From the NCBI RefSeq assembly GCF_003367905.1, contig NZ_CP029462.1, positions 1,984,001 through 2,048,000 on the forward strand: 64,000 nucleotides of DNA. Direction: 5' to 3'. This document shows, one piece after another, positions 54,125 to 62,947 of this stretch (positions are counted from its first letter, which is position 1; each line of letters opens with the position of its first letter). Made by a program: the position numbers and the translations under genes. This DNA is from Megasphaera stantonii (lineage in GTDB: Bacteria; Bacillota; Negativicutes; Veillonellales; Megasphaeraceae). The notes under the pieces are model-generated. The model did no database searches, was not told the origin of the DNA, and saw only the letters and a program-made list of their open reading frames with translations.

Positions 54125-54150
54125 AAAAAGCGCCGCAAGGCGCTTTTTTT
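54125..54150. terminator. Bidirectional terminator between uppP and the paralogous pair
   Basis: AAAAAGCGCC pairs with GGCGCTTTTT around GCAA, with T on one side and A on the other. Both convergent units end here. Confidence 0.88.
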
Positions 54151-54154
54151 GCAG

Positions 54155-54622
54155 TTATGCCTGCGGCGATGAAAGAACGGCGAAGCTGCGGGAAATATCG
54201 GCGATAAAGGGCTGCGGATCCGTTTCTTCTGGCAGGTCGCGGAGGATGCTTTCCAATATGTTTGGGAAAAAGAGGTTGACGCCCTGCATGTATACGTAAT
54301 AATAATACTGCAGTCCGTCGTCGCCTTTTAAAATCATCGGCGCCAGCTCGTCGTTTACGGTGAAGGCTAGGTCGTAAAAATCGAGCAGCTCTTGCTTGAA
54401 GCGGTCTAAATGGAGCTCGTTTTTCCCGTAGTCCTCCAGAAGATGGGAGCCCATATCGGCCAGAGCTTTCGGAAGGCCCGCCGCTTTTTCCGGCATTTCC
54501 GCGCCGTTGTCTTCCAGGACGTGATGGAGCGTATGAAGGGCGCCGACAAGGGATTCACAGAAAAAATTAAAGGTCAGCAAACCGTCCGAACCGGTCAAGC
54601 CGGTAAAGGTATATGTTGTCAT
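54155..54622 (-). CDS. Uncharacterised helical protein, paralogue A
   Basis: 155 residues, acidic, without a signal peptide or membrane segment. It is clearly related to the next upstream gene. Shared landmarks are YTFTGLTGSDGLLTFNFFCESL, RFKQELLDFYDLAFTVNDEL and a C-terminal FFPNILESILRDLPE stretch. The pattern suggests an all-helical fold after a short N-terminal beta hairpin. I do not recognise the family. AGGAGG precedes the ATG. It lies 24 bases after paralogue B, so the two are cotranscribed. Confidence 0.75.
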   Translation of the reverse strand: MTTYTFTGLTGSDGLLTFNFFCESLVGALHTLHHVLEDNGAEMPEKAAGLPKALADMGSHLLEDYGKNELHLDRFKQELLDFYDLAFTVNDELAPMILKGDDGLQYYYYVYMQGVNLFFPNILESILRDLPEETDPQPFIADISRSFAVLSSPQA

Positions 54623-54646
54623 GATAGATGTTTCCTCCTGGGCAGG

Positions 54647-55156
54647 TTAATTTAAACGGCTTCCGTGGATGTCCAAAGGAGCGAGTCCGGAGAAGTCTCG
54701 TTGTATTTGCTCTATAAATTGCTGTAGTTTTTGACTTTCCGGCAGGTCCATGAGCAGGCTTTGCAGCATGACCGGCAGGAAGTGCTTGAGGCCTTGGACG
54801 AATACTTGGCTGTAATAGACGGCTTCGAGGGGCGCGTCGGACAGATCGTCTTCCAGGTCGCTGCAAAGAGAAAAGGCCAGGTCGTAGAAGGCCAGTATGT
54901 TTTTTCTGAACCGGCCTAATTGCAGGCAGTCTGCATGATAGTCGTCCCGCAGGTCGGCGCTGATATCTTCCAGCATGTCGAACAGCTCGTCCGCGTCGTC
55001 GGCAGGAATGCAGAGATGGTTTTCCTCCATGACGTCCAGGTAATCAGACAGGGTATCGGCCAACGATTTGCTGAAGAATTCGAAGGTCCACAAGGCTTCG
55101 TCGCTCAGCATTCCGCTGAATGTATATTTGTCTTTATGGTATACTCCTTTTTTCAT
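54647..55156 (-). CDS. Uncharacterised helical protein, paralogue B
   Basis: 169 residues, more acidic than its neighbour. It aligns with paralogue A along its whole length: YTFSGMLSDEALWTFEFFSKSL, RFRKNILAFYDLAFSLCSDL, and VQGLKHFLPVMLQSLLMDLPES. It has about ten extra residues at the N-terminus and a short extra tail. AGGAGG precedes the ATG. It is the first gene of the two-gene unit. The function is unknown. Confidence 0.75.
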   Translation of the reverse strand: MKKGVYHKDKYTFSGMLSDEALWTFEFFSKSLADTLSDYLDVMEENHLCIPADDADELFDMLEDISADLRDDYHADCLQLGRFRKNILAFYDLAFSLCSDLEDDLSDAPLEAVYYSQVFVQGLKHFLPVMLQSLLMDLPESQKLQQFIEQIQRDFSGLAPLDIHGSRLN

Positions 55157-55295
55157 GAAGCTCCTCCTTTTTCATTGTATCGGTGCAAGTGTATTATACC
55201 ATAATTTGCAGAAAATGAATTGAGTCGAGGCCAAGAATATGATACCATTGGTACGTAGTAAAAAATGGAAAAAGGTCTTATCGGAGGGAATACCT

Positions 55296-55850
55296 ATGGC
55301 AAAACATAAAAAGATACAATTGAAGAAGCGCTCCGGTCCGGCGGCCCGCATTCACCGCGGATTGTCCATGCCTGTCGGCCCGGGCAGCGACAGCAGTACG
55401 CTGAGTTTCCGCAGCCTGGCAGAGCTGAAGGCGAAGTATTTCGTCTTTACAGGCCGCCTGCCGCGCCGTTCCTTTATCATGAGGACGCTGGTCCTCATGT
55501 TTGCCCAGCTCATGTTTTCGGCTATTTTGTACAGCCGCTTCGCCGAAGCCGTGCTGATCAACCGCATGGATTACGCCGCTGTGTTCGCCATCATTTTCGT
55601 GCTGCTTTCGATTCCAGTCATTTGGTCGCAGCTGTCCTTAGGGATGCGCCGCTGTCACGACATGAACAAGCAGGGAGCCTTGTTTATCATACCCTTTGCC
55701 TGTTATCTCGCCAGCTACATCCTGCCGATTGCCGGCATGGATACGGCGGCGATGGCGGCTCAGTCGATTATGGCCGTATCCTATTTGGGCTTTTTTACCG
55801 TGAAGGGGACGTCTGGCGACAACGCTTACGGACCAGAACGGGCTCGTTAG
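55296..55850 (+). CDS. DUF805 family membrane protein
   Basis: 184 residues from the ATG at 55296, behind GGAGGG. A basic N-terminus of about 50 residues is followed by the family signature FTGRLPRRSFIMR, then about four transmembrane helices, with MRRCHDMNKQGALFIIPF between helices two and three and KGTSGDNAYGPER at the end. The function of DUF805 is unknown. It lies 12 bases before feoA and may be cotranscribed with feoAB. Confidence 0.85.
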   Translation: MAKHKKIQLKKRSGPAARIHRGLSMPVGPGSDSSTLSFRSLAELKAKYFVFTGRLPRRSFIMRTLVLMFAQLMFSAILYSRFAEAVLINRMDYAAVFAIIFVLLSIPVIWSQLSLGMRRCHDMNKQGALFIIPFACYLASYILPIAGMDTAAMAAQSIMAVSYLGFFTVKGTSGDNAYGPERAR

Positions 55851-55862
55851 GGGGATGAGACA

Positions 55863-56081
55863 ATGACTTTGGATCATGGAATCGTAGGAGATACGTATAT
55901 CGTGGAAGCCCTGCATTTGCCGCAGAACATGGAACGGCGCCTTCAGGCGCTGGGGATGATTAAAGGAACGAAGGTGTCGGTTCTCAACAATAAAAACGCC
56001 GGCACGATGATCATCCAGATGCGCAGTACGCGCCTGGCCCTCGGCAAGGGGATTTCATCACATATCGAAGTAAGGAGTTGA
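55863..56081 (+). CDS. feoA: Ferrous iron transport protein A
   Basis: 72 residues, a small SH3-like cytoplasmic protein that supports FeoB. Typical elements are a turn with a hydrophobic LPQNMERRLQALGMIKGTKVSVLN segment and the final TRLALGKGISSHIEV. It precedes feoB with no gap, the start of feoB lying just after the stop. Confidence 0.9.
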   Translation: MTLDHGIVGDTYIVEALHLPQNMERRLQALGMIKGTKVSVLNNKNAGTMIIQMRSTRLALGKGISSHIEVRS

Positions 56082-56086
56082 AGCGT

Positions 56087-58189
56087 ATGAAGGCGGAAAT
56101 GGAAGGACAAACGGATCCGCTTCGTACCGTGAGCAGTATGAAACAGAAACCGTCAGAAATGACCGTCGCCTTTATCGGCAATCCGAATTGCGGAAAGACG
56201 ACGTTGTTTAACGCCTATACAGGAGCCAATTTGAAAGTGGCAAACTGGCCGGGCGTTACTGTAGAAAAAGTAGAAGGAGCCATCGATTCCCACGGCGTCC
56301 ACATCCACCTGGTCGACCTGCCGGGGACGTACAGCCTGACGTCGTATACGATGGAAGAGCAGGTTTCCCGTAATTTTATTTTAAGCGACCAGGTCGACGT
56401 CATCGTCGACGTCGTAGACGCATCGGCGCTGGAGCGGAATCTGTATTTGACGCTGCAGCTTCTGGAATTGGGCAAGCCTGTCGTCGTCGCCCTGAACATG
56501 ATGGATATCGTGGAAAAGCGAGGTATGGAAATCGACCTGCACCGCTTGCCGGAAATGCTGGGCGTGCCGGTCATTCCCGTGTCGGCCTTGAAGCGGCGGG
56601 GCCTGAGCGTGCTGCTGCACGCGGCGGTCCACCATCGCGGCCACGTGCGGCCGGACCGGCTGATTCACAATCATTCCGATGAAACGAAGCACCGCCACAA
56701 CCATCACGACGAGTTTGCCATGGTGTACAGCGACGCCCTGGAGGATAAGATCGACGCGGTGCGGAGCATGCTGCACAAACGGTATCCTGATATTTACAAT
56801 CACCGCTGGCATGCCTTGAAGCTGCTGGAAATGGACCCGGAAGTGACGAAGAATTTTCCCGTCGACGATCCGGCCCATGTCATAGACCGCAGCTATGAAA
56901 CGGATATTATCAACGAAAAATATAATTTTATAGAAGAAATCATACAGGAAGTCGTCGTCAACCGGGCGGCCCGAGCGGCAGCGACGGATTATGCCGACAA
57001 GATACTGACGAGCAACTGGCTCAGTATCCCCGTATTTCTCTGCATCATGGCTGTCGTCTTCTTCCTGACCTTCTTCATTGGCGATATGCTGAAGGGGTAC
57101 TTTGAAGAAGCGATCGACTTCTTGTCGCAGGGTGCAGGGGGGATTTTGGCTGCGGCCGGGGCGGGCGACATGGTCGTCTCCCTGGTGTGCGACGGCATCA
57201 TTGCCGGCGTCGGCGGCATCTTGACGTTTTTGCCGAATATTTGTATTTTGTTCTTTGCCCTGGCCCTTTTGGAGGATAGCGGCTACATGTCCCGGGTAGC
57301 TTATATTATGAACGATATTATGAACAAGATGGGGCTGTCGGGACGGGCGTTCATTCCAATGATACTGGGCTTTGGCTGCAGCGTGCCGGCTATTATGGCT
57401 TCGCGGGCTCTAGAAAATAAGGAAGACCGCTATCGGACGATGTTGGTTACGCCGTTCATGTCGTGCAGCGCCAGACTGCCGATTTACATTTTATTTTCCG
57501 GCATGTTTTTTCCGAATCACGCCATGCTGGCGGCCTATTCCATGTACATCATCGGCATCGTCGTCGCTCTGGTATCGCTGCTGGCGATCAATGTGATACG
57601 CAAAGACACGTCGGACAACGCGCTGCTCATCGAGCTGCCTGAGTACAAGCGGCCCAGCAGCCGGACCGTGGCAATTTACGTATGGGAGAAGGTAAAGGAT
57701 TACCTCAGCCGTGCCGGCACGATTATCTTCGCCGCGTCGATTATCATGTGGTTTATTTTGAACTTTGGCCCGAGCGGATACGGCGATATGGCCAACAGCT
57801 TCGGAGCTTTGATCGGCCGGGGCCTGACGCCCTTTTTCGCTCCTATCGGGCTGGGATATTGGCAGATTACGGTGGCGCTCATCGCCGGCATTTCGGCGAA
57901 GGAAGTCGTCGTATCGAGCTTTGCCGTCTTGTTTGACGGCCTGAATATCAACTCGACGGCCGCCCTGGCCGCCTTGGCGGCGACGCTGGGACAGAGCGGG
58001 TTTACGGCTCTCAACGGCTACTGCATGATGCTGTTTTCCCTGCTGTACGTTCCCTGCGCGGCTACGATTGCCACGATACATGCGGAGTCGCAGAGCTGGA
58101 AATGGACGGCCTTTTCCGTAGCCTTTCAGATTTTTGTCGCCTGGATTATTACCTTCGCCGTATATCAGATCGGCAGCCTGGTCGGTTAG
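56087..58189 (+). CDS. feoB: Ferrous iron transport protein B
   Basis: 700 residues from the ATG at 56087, with AAGGAG nine bases upstream. The N-terminal G-domain has G1 GNPNCGKTTLFNAYTG, the switch region VANWPGVTVEKVEG, G3 LVDLPGTYSL and G4 NMMD. About ten transmembrane helices follow, with the two Gate motifs (YMSRVAYIMNDIM...GRAFIPMILGFGCSVPAIMASR and the later SAKEVVVSSFAVLF). A histidine-rich stretch at about 193-208 (HNHSDE...HRHNHHDEF) lies between the G-domain and the helices. It imports Fe2+, needed for the many iron-sulfur proteins encoded here. Confidence 0.96.
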   Translation: MKAEMEGQTDPLRTVSSMKQKPSEMTVAFIGNPNCGKTTLFNAYTGANLKVANWPGVTVEKVEGAIDSHGVHIHLVDLPGTYSLTSYTMEEQVSRNFILSDQVDVIVDVVDASALERNLYLTLQLLELGKPVVVALNMMDIVEKRGMEIDLHRLPEMLGVPVIPVSALKRRGLSVLLHAAVHHRGHVRPDRLIHNHSDETKHRHNHHDEFAMVYSDALEDKIDAVRSMLHKRYPDIYNHRWHALKLLEMDPEVTKNFPVDDPAHVIDRSYETDIINEKYNFIEEIIQEVVVNRAARAAATDYADKILTSNWLSIPVFLCIMAVVFFLTFFIGDMLKGYFEEAIDFLSQGAGGILAAAGAGDMVVSLVCDGIIAGVGGILTFLPNICILFFALALLEDSGYMSRVAYIMNDIMNKMGLSGRAFIPMILGFGCSVPAIMASRALENKEDRYRTMLVTPFMSCSARLPIYILFSGMFFPNHAMLAAYSMYIIGIVVALVSLLAINVIRKDTSDNALLIELPEYKRPSSRTVAIYVWEKVKDYLSRAGTIIFAASIIMWFILNFGPSGYGDMANSFGALIGRGLTPFFAPIGLGYWQITVALIAGISAKEVVVSSFAVLFDGLNINSTAALAALAATLGQSGFTALNGYCMMLFSLLYVPCAATIATIHAESQSWKWTAFSVAFQIFVAWIITFAVYQIGSLVG

Positions 58190-58215
58190 GTTTACCTTTG
58201 GCCGTGCGTTGCAGT

Positions 58216-58244
58216 TTTACAATTATGGCGAAACACTGTATAAT
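58216..58244 (+). promoter_or_regulatory. Promoter of the ECF-truA operon
   Basis: TTTACA (58216-58221), a 17-nt spacer and consensus TATAAT (58239-58244), about 35 bases before the start codon. Confidence 0.65.
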
Positions 58245-58278
58245 ATTCGGGAATATATTTTTATTGAGGAGATAGGTC

Positions 58279-59118
58279 ATGAGCATACCTATGATAAAGC
58301 TGGACCATATGAGCCATGCGTATCAAGATGAAGAAGGCAAGACGGTCTACGCCGTAAAAGATATATCCTTGACGATCGAACCGGGGGAATTTGTCGCTGT
58401 CATCGGCACGAACGGCTCGGGCAAGTCGACGCTGGCAAAGCATTTCAACGTGCTGCTGACGCCGACGGGCGGCGCGTGCGAAGTATGCGGGCTGCGGACA
58501 GACGATCCCGACAATGTGTGGGATATACGGCAGGAGGTAGGCATGGTTTTCCAAAATCCGGATAACCAGATCGTCGCCGCCGTCGTAGAAGAGGACGTAG
58601 CCTTCGGCCCGGAAAATCTGGGCGTGCCGTCGGAGGAAATCAAGCAGCGCGTCAGCGACGCTCTGAAACGGGTCAATATGACGATTTACGCCAAACACGG
58701 CCCCCATCTTTTGAGCGGCGGACAGAAGCAGCGCATAGCCATCGCCGGTATTTTGGCGATGCAGTCCCACTGCATCGTGCTGGACGAACCGACGGCGATG
58801 CTGGACCCCGTCGGCCGGCGCGAAGTCATGGAGACGATCCGCCAGCTCAACGCCGAAGGCATTACGGTCATTATTATTACGCACTTCATGGAAGAGGCGG
58901 TGCAGGCCGACCGGGTCGTCGTCGTCAATCAGGGCGAGGTCAAAATGGACGGCGCGCCGCGCAGCGTTTTCAGCCACGTCGACGAGCTGAAAGCCATGGG
59001 TCTCGACGTTCCCGTAGCGGCCGAAATCGCCGCGCGTCTGCGGGAAAAAGGAATTGACCTGCCCGGCGATATTATTACCAAAGAAGAACTAGGAGAAGCG
59101 TTATGTCGATTAAGTTAG
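58279..59118 (+). CDS. ecfA1: Energy-coupling factor transporter ATPase EcfA1
   Basis: 279 residues. Walker A is GTNGSGKST (about 48-56), the Q-loop is VFQNPDNQ, the signature is LLSGGQKQRIAIAG and Walker B is CIVLDEPTAMLD. It is one of two ATPases that power vitamin and metal uptake by ECF transporters. GAGGAGA precedes the ATG. It overlaps ecfA2 by 16 bases. Confidence 0.94.
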   Translation: MSIPMIKLDHMSHAYQDEEGKTVYAVKDISLTIEPGEFVAVIGTNGSGKSTLAKHFNVLLTPTGGACEVCGLRTDDPDNVWDIRQEVGMVFQNPDNQIVAAVVEEDVAFGPENLGVPSEEIKQRVSDALKRVNMTIYAKHGPHLLSGGQKQRIAIAGILAMQSHCIVLDEPTAMLDPVGRREVMETIRQLNAEGITVIIITHFMEEAVQADRVVVVNQGEVKMDGAPRSVFSHVDELKAMGLDVPVAAEIAARLREKGIDLPGDIITKEELGEALCRLS

Positions 59119-59972
59119 ATACGGTGACCTATACCTACGGTGTAGGTTCGCCCTTTGAACGGACGGCGCTGCACGAAACGTCCGTAGAAATTCACGAAGG
59201 TGAGTTCGTCGGCATCATCGGCCATACGGGGTCGGGCAAGTCGACCTTCGTCCAGCTGCTGAACGGGCTGATTCATCCGACAAAGGGCGTCGTGACTGTA
59301 GACGGTACGGATATTTCGAAAAAGACGAAGGAAGTCATGGCGATCCGCCATAAAGTAGGCATGGTGTTTCAGTATCCGGAATACCAGCTGTTTGAAGAAA
59401 CGATTGCCAAGGACATCGCCTTCGGACCGCGGAATTTTGGCCTGAGCGAAGACGAAATTGAAGAGCGGGTACGGGAAGCGATGGAATTCGTCGGCCTCGA
59501 TTACGACACCTATGCCGACCGCTCTCCCTTCCGGCTGAGCGGGGGACAAATGCGGCGCGTCGCCATTGCCGGCGTTATCGCCATCCATCCGAAGTACCTC
59601 ATTCTCGACGAACCGTCCGCCGGGCTGGACCCTGTCGGCCGCCGGGAAATCTTTTCTGAAATACAGCGCTGGCATAAGGAAAAAAATATTACTGTCATTT
59701 TAGTATCTCATAATATGGAAGATATTTCCCAGATGGCAACGCGGCTGCTCGTCTTGTCGCACGGCAATATCGTCCTCGACGGCGAACCTCTCGATATCTT
59801 TTCCCATCGGCAACAGACCCTTCATGACGCCGGCGTGTCCGTGCCGCCCGTTACGGAAGTACTGCAGTATTTGCAGTCCAAAGGCTTCGATATCAGCGAC
59901 AGGGTTCACAGCGTCGACGAAGGAGTCGCCGCCGTATACGACTGCATAAGGAGGATGAACCATGCTCACTGA
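59103..59972 (+). CDS. ecfA2: Energy-coupling factor transporter ATPase EcfA2
   Basis: 289 residues. Walker A is GHTGSGKST, the Q-loop is VFQYPEYQLFEE (the tyrosine-rich form typical of EcfA2), the signature is RLSGGQMRRVAIAG and Walker B is YLILDEPSAGLD. It forms a heterodimer with EcfA1 under the EcfT membrane protein. It overlaps both neighbours. Confidence 0.94.
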   Translation: MSIKLDTVTYTYGVGSPFERTALHETSVEIHEGEFVGIIGHTGSGKSTFVQLLNGLIHPTKGVVTVDGTDISKKTKEVMAIRHKVGMVFQYPEYQLFEETIAKDIAFGPRNFGLSEDEIEERVREAMEFVGLDYDTYADRSPFRLSGGQMRRVAIAGVIAIHPKYLILDEPSAGLDPVGRREIFSEIQRWHKEKNITVILVSHNMEDISQMATRLLVLSHGNIVLDGEPLDIFSHRQQTLHDAGVSVPPVTEVLQYLQSKGFDISDRVHSVDEGVAAVYDCIRRMNHAH

Positions 59973-60762
59973 TATTACGCTGGGCCAGTATTTTCCCGGC
60001 ACGTCCTTCCTGCATAAGCTGGACCCGCGGGCTAAAATCCTGGGGACCCTCATTTTTATCGTCGCCATCTTTTTTGCCGACTCCCTGGCGTCGTACGGCG
60101 TCGTGACGGCCTTTGTCGTATTGAACTTCGCCATATCCCACCTGCCGATTAAATTGATTGCCAAGTCGCTGAAGCCGCTGTGGATTATCATCATTTTTAC
60201 CATGAGCATCCACGTCTTTTCCACGCCGGGGGAAGTGCTCTGGCAGTACGGCATTCTTCATATTACGCAGGAAGGCGTGTATCAGGGCTGCCTGATGACG
60301 GCCCGCCTCGTCTACTTGATCGTCTTTTCTTCCCTTCTTACGTATACGACGTCGCCTATCGTCCTGACTGACGGCATCGAGCATTTGCTGAACCCTTTCA
60401 AACGCGTCGGCGTGCCGGCCCATGAGCTGGCCATGATGATGACCATTGCCCTGCGCTTCATTCCGACGCTGCTGGAAGAAACGGACCGCATCATGAAAGC
60501 CCAGACGGCCCGCGGCGCCAATTTTACCAGCGGCAGCCTGTGGCAGCGGGGGAAGAACATGATACCCTTGCTGGTACCGCTGTTCGTCAGCGCTTTTCGC
60601 CGCGCCGAAGATCTGGCGACAGCGATGGAAGCGCGCTGCTATCGCGGCGGCGAAGGGCGGACGCGGATGAACGAGCTGGCCTATACGTACCGCGATGCCG
60701 TGGCGATGACGGCCGTCCTCGTCGTCACCTTCATACTGGCTGCGATGCGGTGGTTCCTATGA
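59962..60762 (+). CDS. ecfT: Energy-coupling factor transporter transmembrane protein EcfT
   Basis: 266 residues with about five or six transmembrane helices. The two short xRG coupling motifs that contact the ATPases are present as TARGANF and the later ARCYRGG. No substrate-binding S-component gene lies in the operon, so this is a shared (group II) energising module. It overlaps truA by ATGA. Confidence 0.93.
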   Translation: MLTDITLGQYFPGTSFLHKLDPRAKILGTLIFIVAIFFADSLASYGVVTAFVVLNFAISHLPIKLIAKSLKPLWIIIIFTMSIHVFSTPGEVLWQYGILHITQEGVYQGCLMTARLVYLIVFSSLLTYTTSPIVLTDGIEHLLNPFKRVGVPAHELAMMMTIALRFIPTLLEETDRIMKAQTARGANFTSGSLWQRGKNMIPLLVPLFVSAFRRAEDLATAMEARCYRGGEGRTRMNELAYTYRDAVAMTAVLVVTFILAAMRWFL

Positions 60763-61547
60763 AAAAAAATATTCGTCTGATTATTGCCTACGACGGCACG
60801 GATTTTCACGGATTTCAGCGTCAGACCAACGCTGCGTCCATACAATTATGCGTCGAGCAGGCCTTATCGGCGATTTTCCAGTCGCCTATTACGATTTACG
60901 GCGCAGCCCGTACCGACGCCGGCGTCCATGCCCGCGGGCAGGTCGTCAACTTCTACGGCGAAGGGACGATTCCGACCGAGAAGATTCCCTATGCCATGAA
61001 AGGGTATTTGCCCCGGGAAATTGCCGTGCTGTCGGCAGAGGAAATGCCCGATGCATTCAGCGTGCGTCACGACAATAAAGGAAAGCATTACTGCTATTCT
61101 ATCGTAAACCGCCGCATGCACGACCCCTTTCAGCTGCGGTACGCCTGGTTTATCCGCAAGCCCCTGGACCGGCAGGCGATGATGGCCGGCGCGGAGATCT
61201 TGCTGGGAACCCATGATTTTTCGGCCTTTGAAGGACAGAATACGACGCCTATGAATCCCGTCAAGACGATGTACGCCATTGACCTGGAAGAGCAGGGGCA
61301 TTTGCTGCGCATTCACGTCGTAGGCGACGGATTTTTGTATCACATGGTGCGAAACATCGCCGGCGGCCTCGTCGATTTAGGCCTCCACCGGCTGACGCCT
61401 GACGAGTTCCGGCGCATCCTGGAAGGAAAGGACCGGACGAAGCTGGGCGCGACGGCACCTGCCCAAGGCCTTTGCCTGGAAGAAGTATTTTACAGCGAGG
61501 AACGGCTGCAGTCCGTGCTGACACAGTTAAAAGCGCAGCGTATATAA
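60759..61547 (+). CDS. truA: tRNA pseudouridine(38-40) synthase
   Basis: 262 residues from the ATG at 60759, which overlaps the ecfT stop. It isomerises uridines 38-40 in the anticodon arm. The catalytic aspartate is in ARTDAGVHARGQV (about residue 52). IAYDGTDFHGFQRQ at the start and FLYHMVRNIAGGLVDLG near the end are family hallmarks. The order ecfA1-ecfA2-ecfT-truA is conserved in Firmicutes. Confidence 0.96.
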   Translation: MKKNIRLIIAYDGTDFHGFQRQTNAASIQLCVEQALSAIFQSPITIYGAARTDAGVHARGQVVNFYGEGTIPTEKIPYAMKGYLPREIAVLSAEEMPDAFSVRHDNKGKHYCYSIVNRRMHDPFQLRYAWFIRKPLDRQAMMAGAEILLGTHDFSAFEGQNTTPMNPVKTMYAIDLEEQGHLLRIHVVGDGFLYHMVRNIAGGLVDLGLHRLTPDEFRRILEGKDRTKLGATAPAQGLCLEEVFYSEERLQSVLTQLKAQRI

Positions 61548-61584
61548 CCTATGTCCGCAATTAACAGTCGGACATAGGTTTTCA
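61546..61584 (+). terminator. Probable terminator after truA
   Basis: AACCTATGTCCG pairs with CGGACATAGGTT around an 11-nt loop. The stem is perfect but only a short T run follows. It begins within the last codon of truA. Confidence 0.65.
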
Positions 61585-61616
61585 ACATATAACAGAGAGG
61601 AGAGAGGCTGGCGGAT

Positions 61617-62624
61617 ATGGCACAGCATATTGAAATCATTGAACCCGACGCGCGGGGACGGATTCGCAAGATAGGCTTTGTCCACTTCATGTCTATTTCT
61701 ACCTTTGCCGCGTCAATGGGGTACTGCGGCATGTGCTTCGGTTGGCGCATGGCTCATCAGCTGTGGGGCGCGCCGGCCTGGATCGGAGAATTTTTCGGCG
61801 CCTGCGCCTTGGTGCTCTACGTGCTGATTTTCATCCGATATTTTCATAAACTGCGCGTCGATGCGGCGGCAGTCCGGGCGGAATGGAACAGCCCGACGAG
61901 GGTAAATTTTTTTGGCACGTTTAACGTTTCAACTGTATTGCTGGCGGCTGTGCTGGCACCGTATCATCATGGACTTGCCAGCTTTTTTTGGTATGCCGGA
62001 TTGTTCATCATCATGGTGTTCAGCTGGATTTTGCTGAAACACTGGCTGTATGACCGTCAGAGTGTCGATTCGGTTACGCCGGCGTGGCTTTTGGCCGTGC
62101 TGGGGCCGATTACGATTCCCATTGCCGGCAACATCCTGCAGAATCCGGGCTATCATGATATTTCTGTATTCTGCGTGGCTATAGGCTTAGTGACAGGAAT
62201 TCCCGTTATCGCTCTTTTATTTGCCCACAGCGTGTTTGGCAAGACATTGTCTGATGCGGCCCAGCCGAGCCTTATGATACTCATGGCACCCTTTGGCATG
62301 GGGTATATTACCTATTCCCAGACTTTTAGCCCCGATAATTTTACTGCTTTGTTCATTAATGCGGGCATTTTCATTTTTTTCCCTGTAGCGGCTAAGGTGC
62401 TGCACGTCATGCGGACGTCGCCCTTTCGCATGGGATGGTGGGCTAGCAGCTTCCCTACAATGGCCTTTGCCAACGGCGTCCTTCACTACAGCGTAGACCA
62501 TCCGGCTTTATGGACGCAAGCATTGGCAATCTTTCTACTGCTGTTTGGTACAACGTTGATATTATATTTGTCTTTTAAAACGCTGTGGGCGGCAATTCAT
62601 AAGACCTTGTGGAAATTATATTAA
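61617..62624 (+). CDS. TDT-family transporter (SLAC1/TehA-like)
   Basis: 335 residues with about ten hydrophobic segments and no signal peptide. Family features are GFVHFMSISTFAASMGYCG at the first helix, the phenylalanine-rich middle with SFFWYAGLF, PFGMGYITYSQTF, and FPTMAFANGVLHYS near the end. Relatives export or import dicarboxylates, sulfite or other anions, and TehA is linked to tellurite tolerance. The substrate cannot be told. A terminator follows. Confidence 0.82.
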   Translation: MAQHIEIIEPDARGRIRKIGFVHFMSISTFAASMGYCGMCFGWRMAHQLWGAPAWIGEFFGACALVLYVLIFIRYFHKLRVDAAAVRAEWNSPTRVNFFGTFNVSTVLLAAVLAPYHHGLASFFWYAGLFIIMVFSWILLKHWLYDRQSVDSVTPAWLLAVLGPITIPIAGNILQNPGYHDISVFCVAIGLVTGIPVIALLFAHSVFGKTLSDAAQPSLMILMAPFGMGYITYSQTFSPDNFTALFINAGIFIFFPVAAKVLHVMRTSPFRMGWWASSFPTMAFANGVLHYSVDHPALWTQALAIFLLLFGTTLILYLSFKTLWAAIHKTLWKLY

Positions 62625-62643
62625 CAAATAGATATAGCGTATA

Positions 62644-62680
62644 AACTCGGCAGGAGCAGCGGTTTCCTGCCGAGTTTTTT
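62644..62680 (+). terminator. Intrinsic terminator after the TDT transporter
   Basis: AACTCGGCAGGA pairs with TCCTGCCGAGTT around a 9-nt loop, with six T. Confidence 0.9.
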
Positions 62681-62947
62681 GTAGGCTCTTCCGGTTAAAT
62701 TTGCAACTTCGACTTACTAGGGGGGAATCTGCATATAAAAAATAGCCAACTATGGATAGATATCCAGTGTTGACTATTATTTGCACATATGTGAAAGACA
62801 ACGAATGGCTATATATCAAACAATAGGTGCAGCAGTGTGAAAGGCTGGTCGATCAGAGCTTCAGAAAGAAATTGAAGTCTTCCTATTTAAGGGATAAAAT
62901 TAAAATACCCACTCAAAATTTAACTTAAAATAAATTTTATCATATTT
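62681..62947. other. Convergent intergenic region with an imperfect inverted repeat
   Basis: There is no gene here. At 62741-62778 an imperfect palindrome (AATAG..CAAC..GGATA, then TATCC..GTTG..CTATT) could fold into a hairpin. It lacks a clear T run on either strand, so I do not call it a terminator. The remainder is AT-rich, with a T/A-rich end just after the AraC gene stop. Confidence 0.45.

Noticed and set aside
52695-55156. A hidden defence island around the BrxF-like gene
   Set aside because: The neighbours are uppP, an exported protein and unknown helical proteins; no methylase, phosphatase PglZ, helicase or nuclease motif is present.
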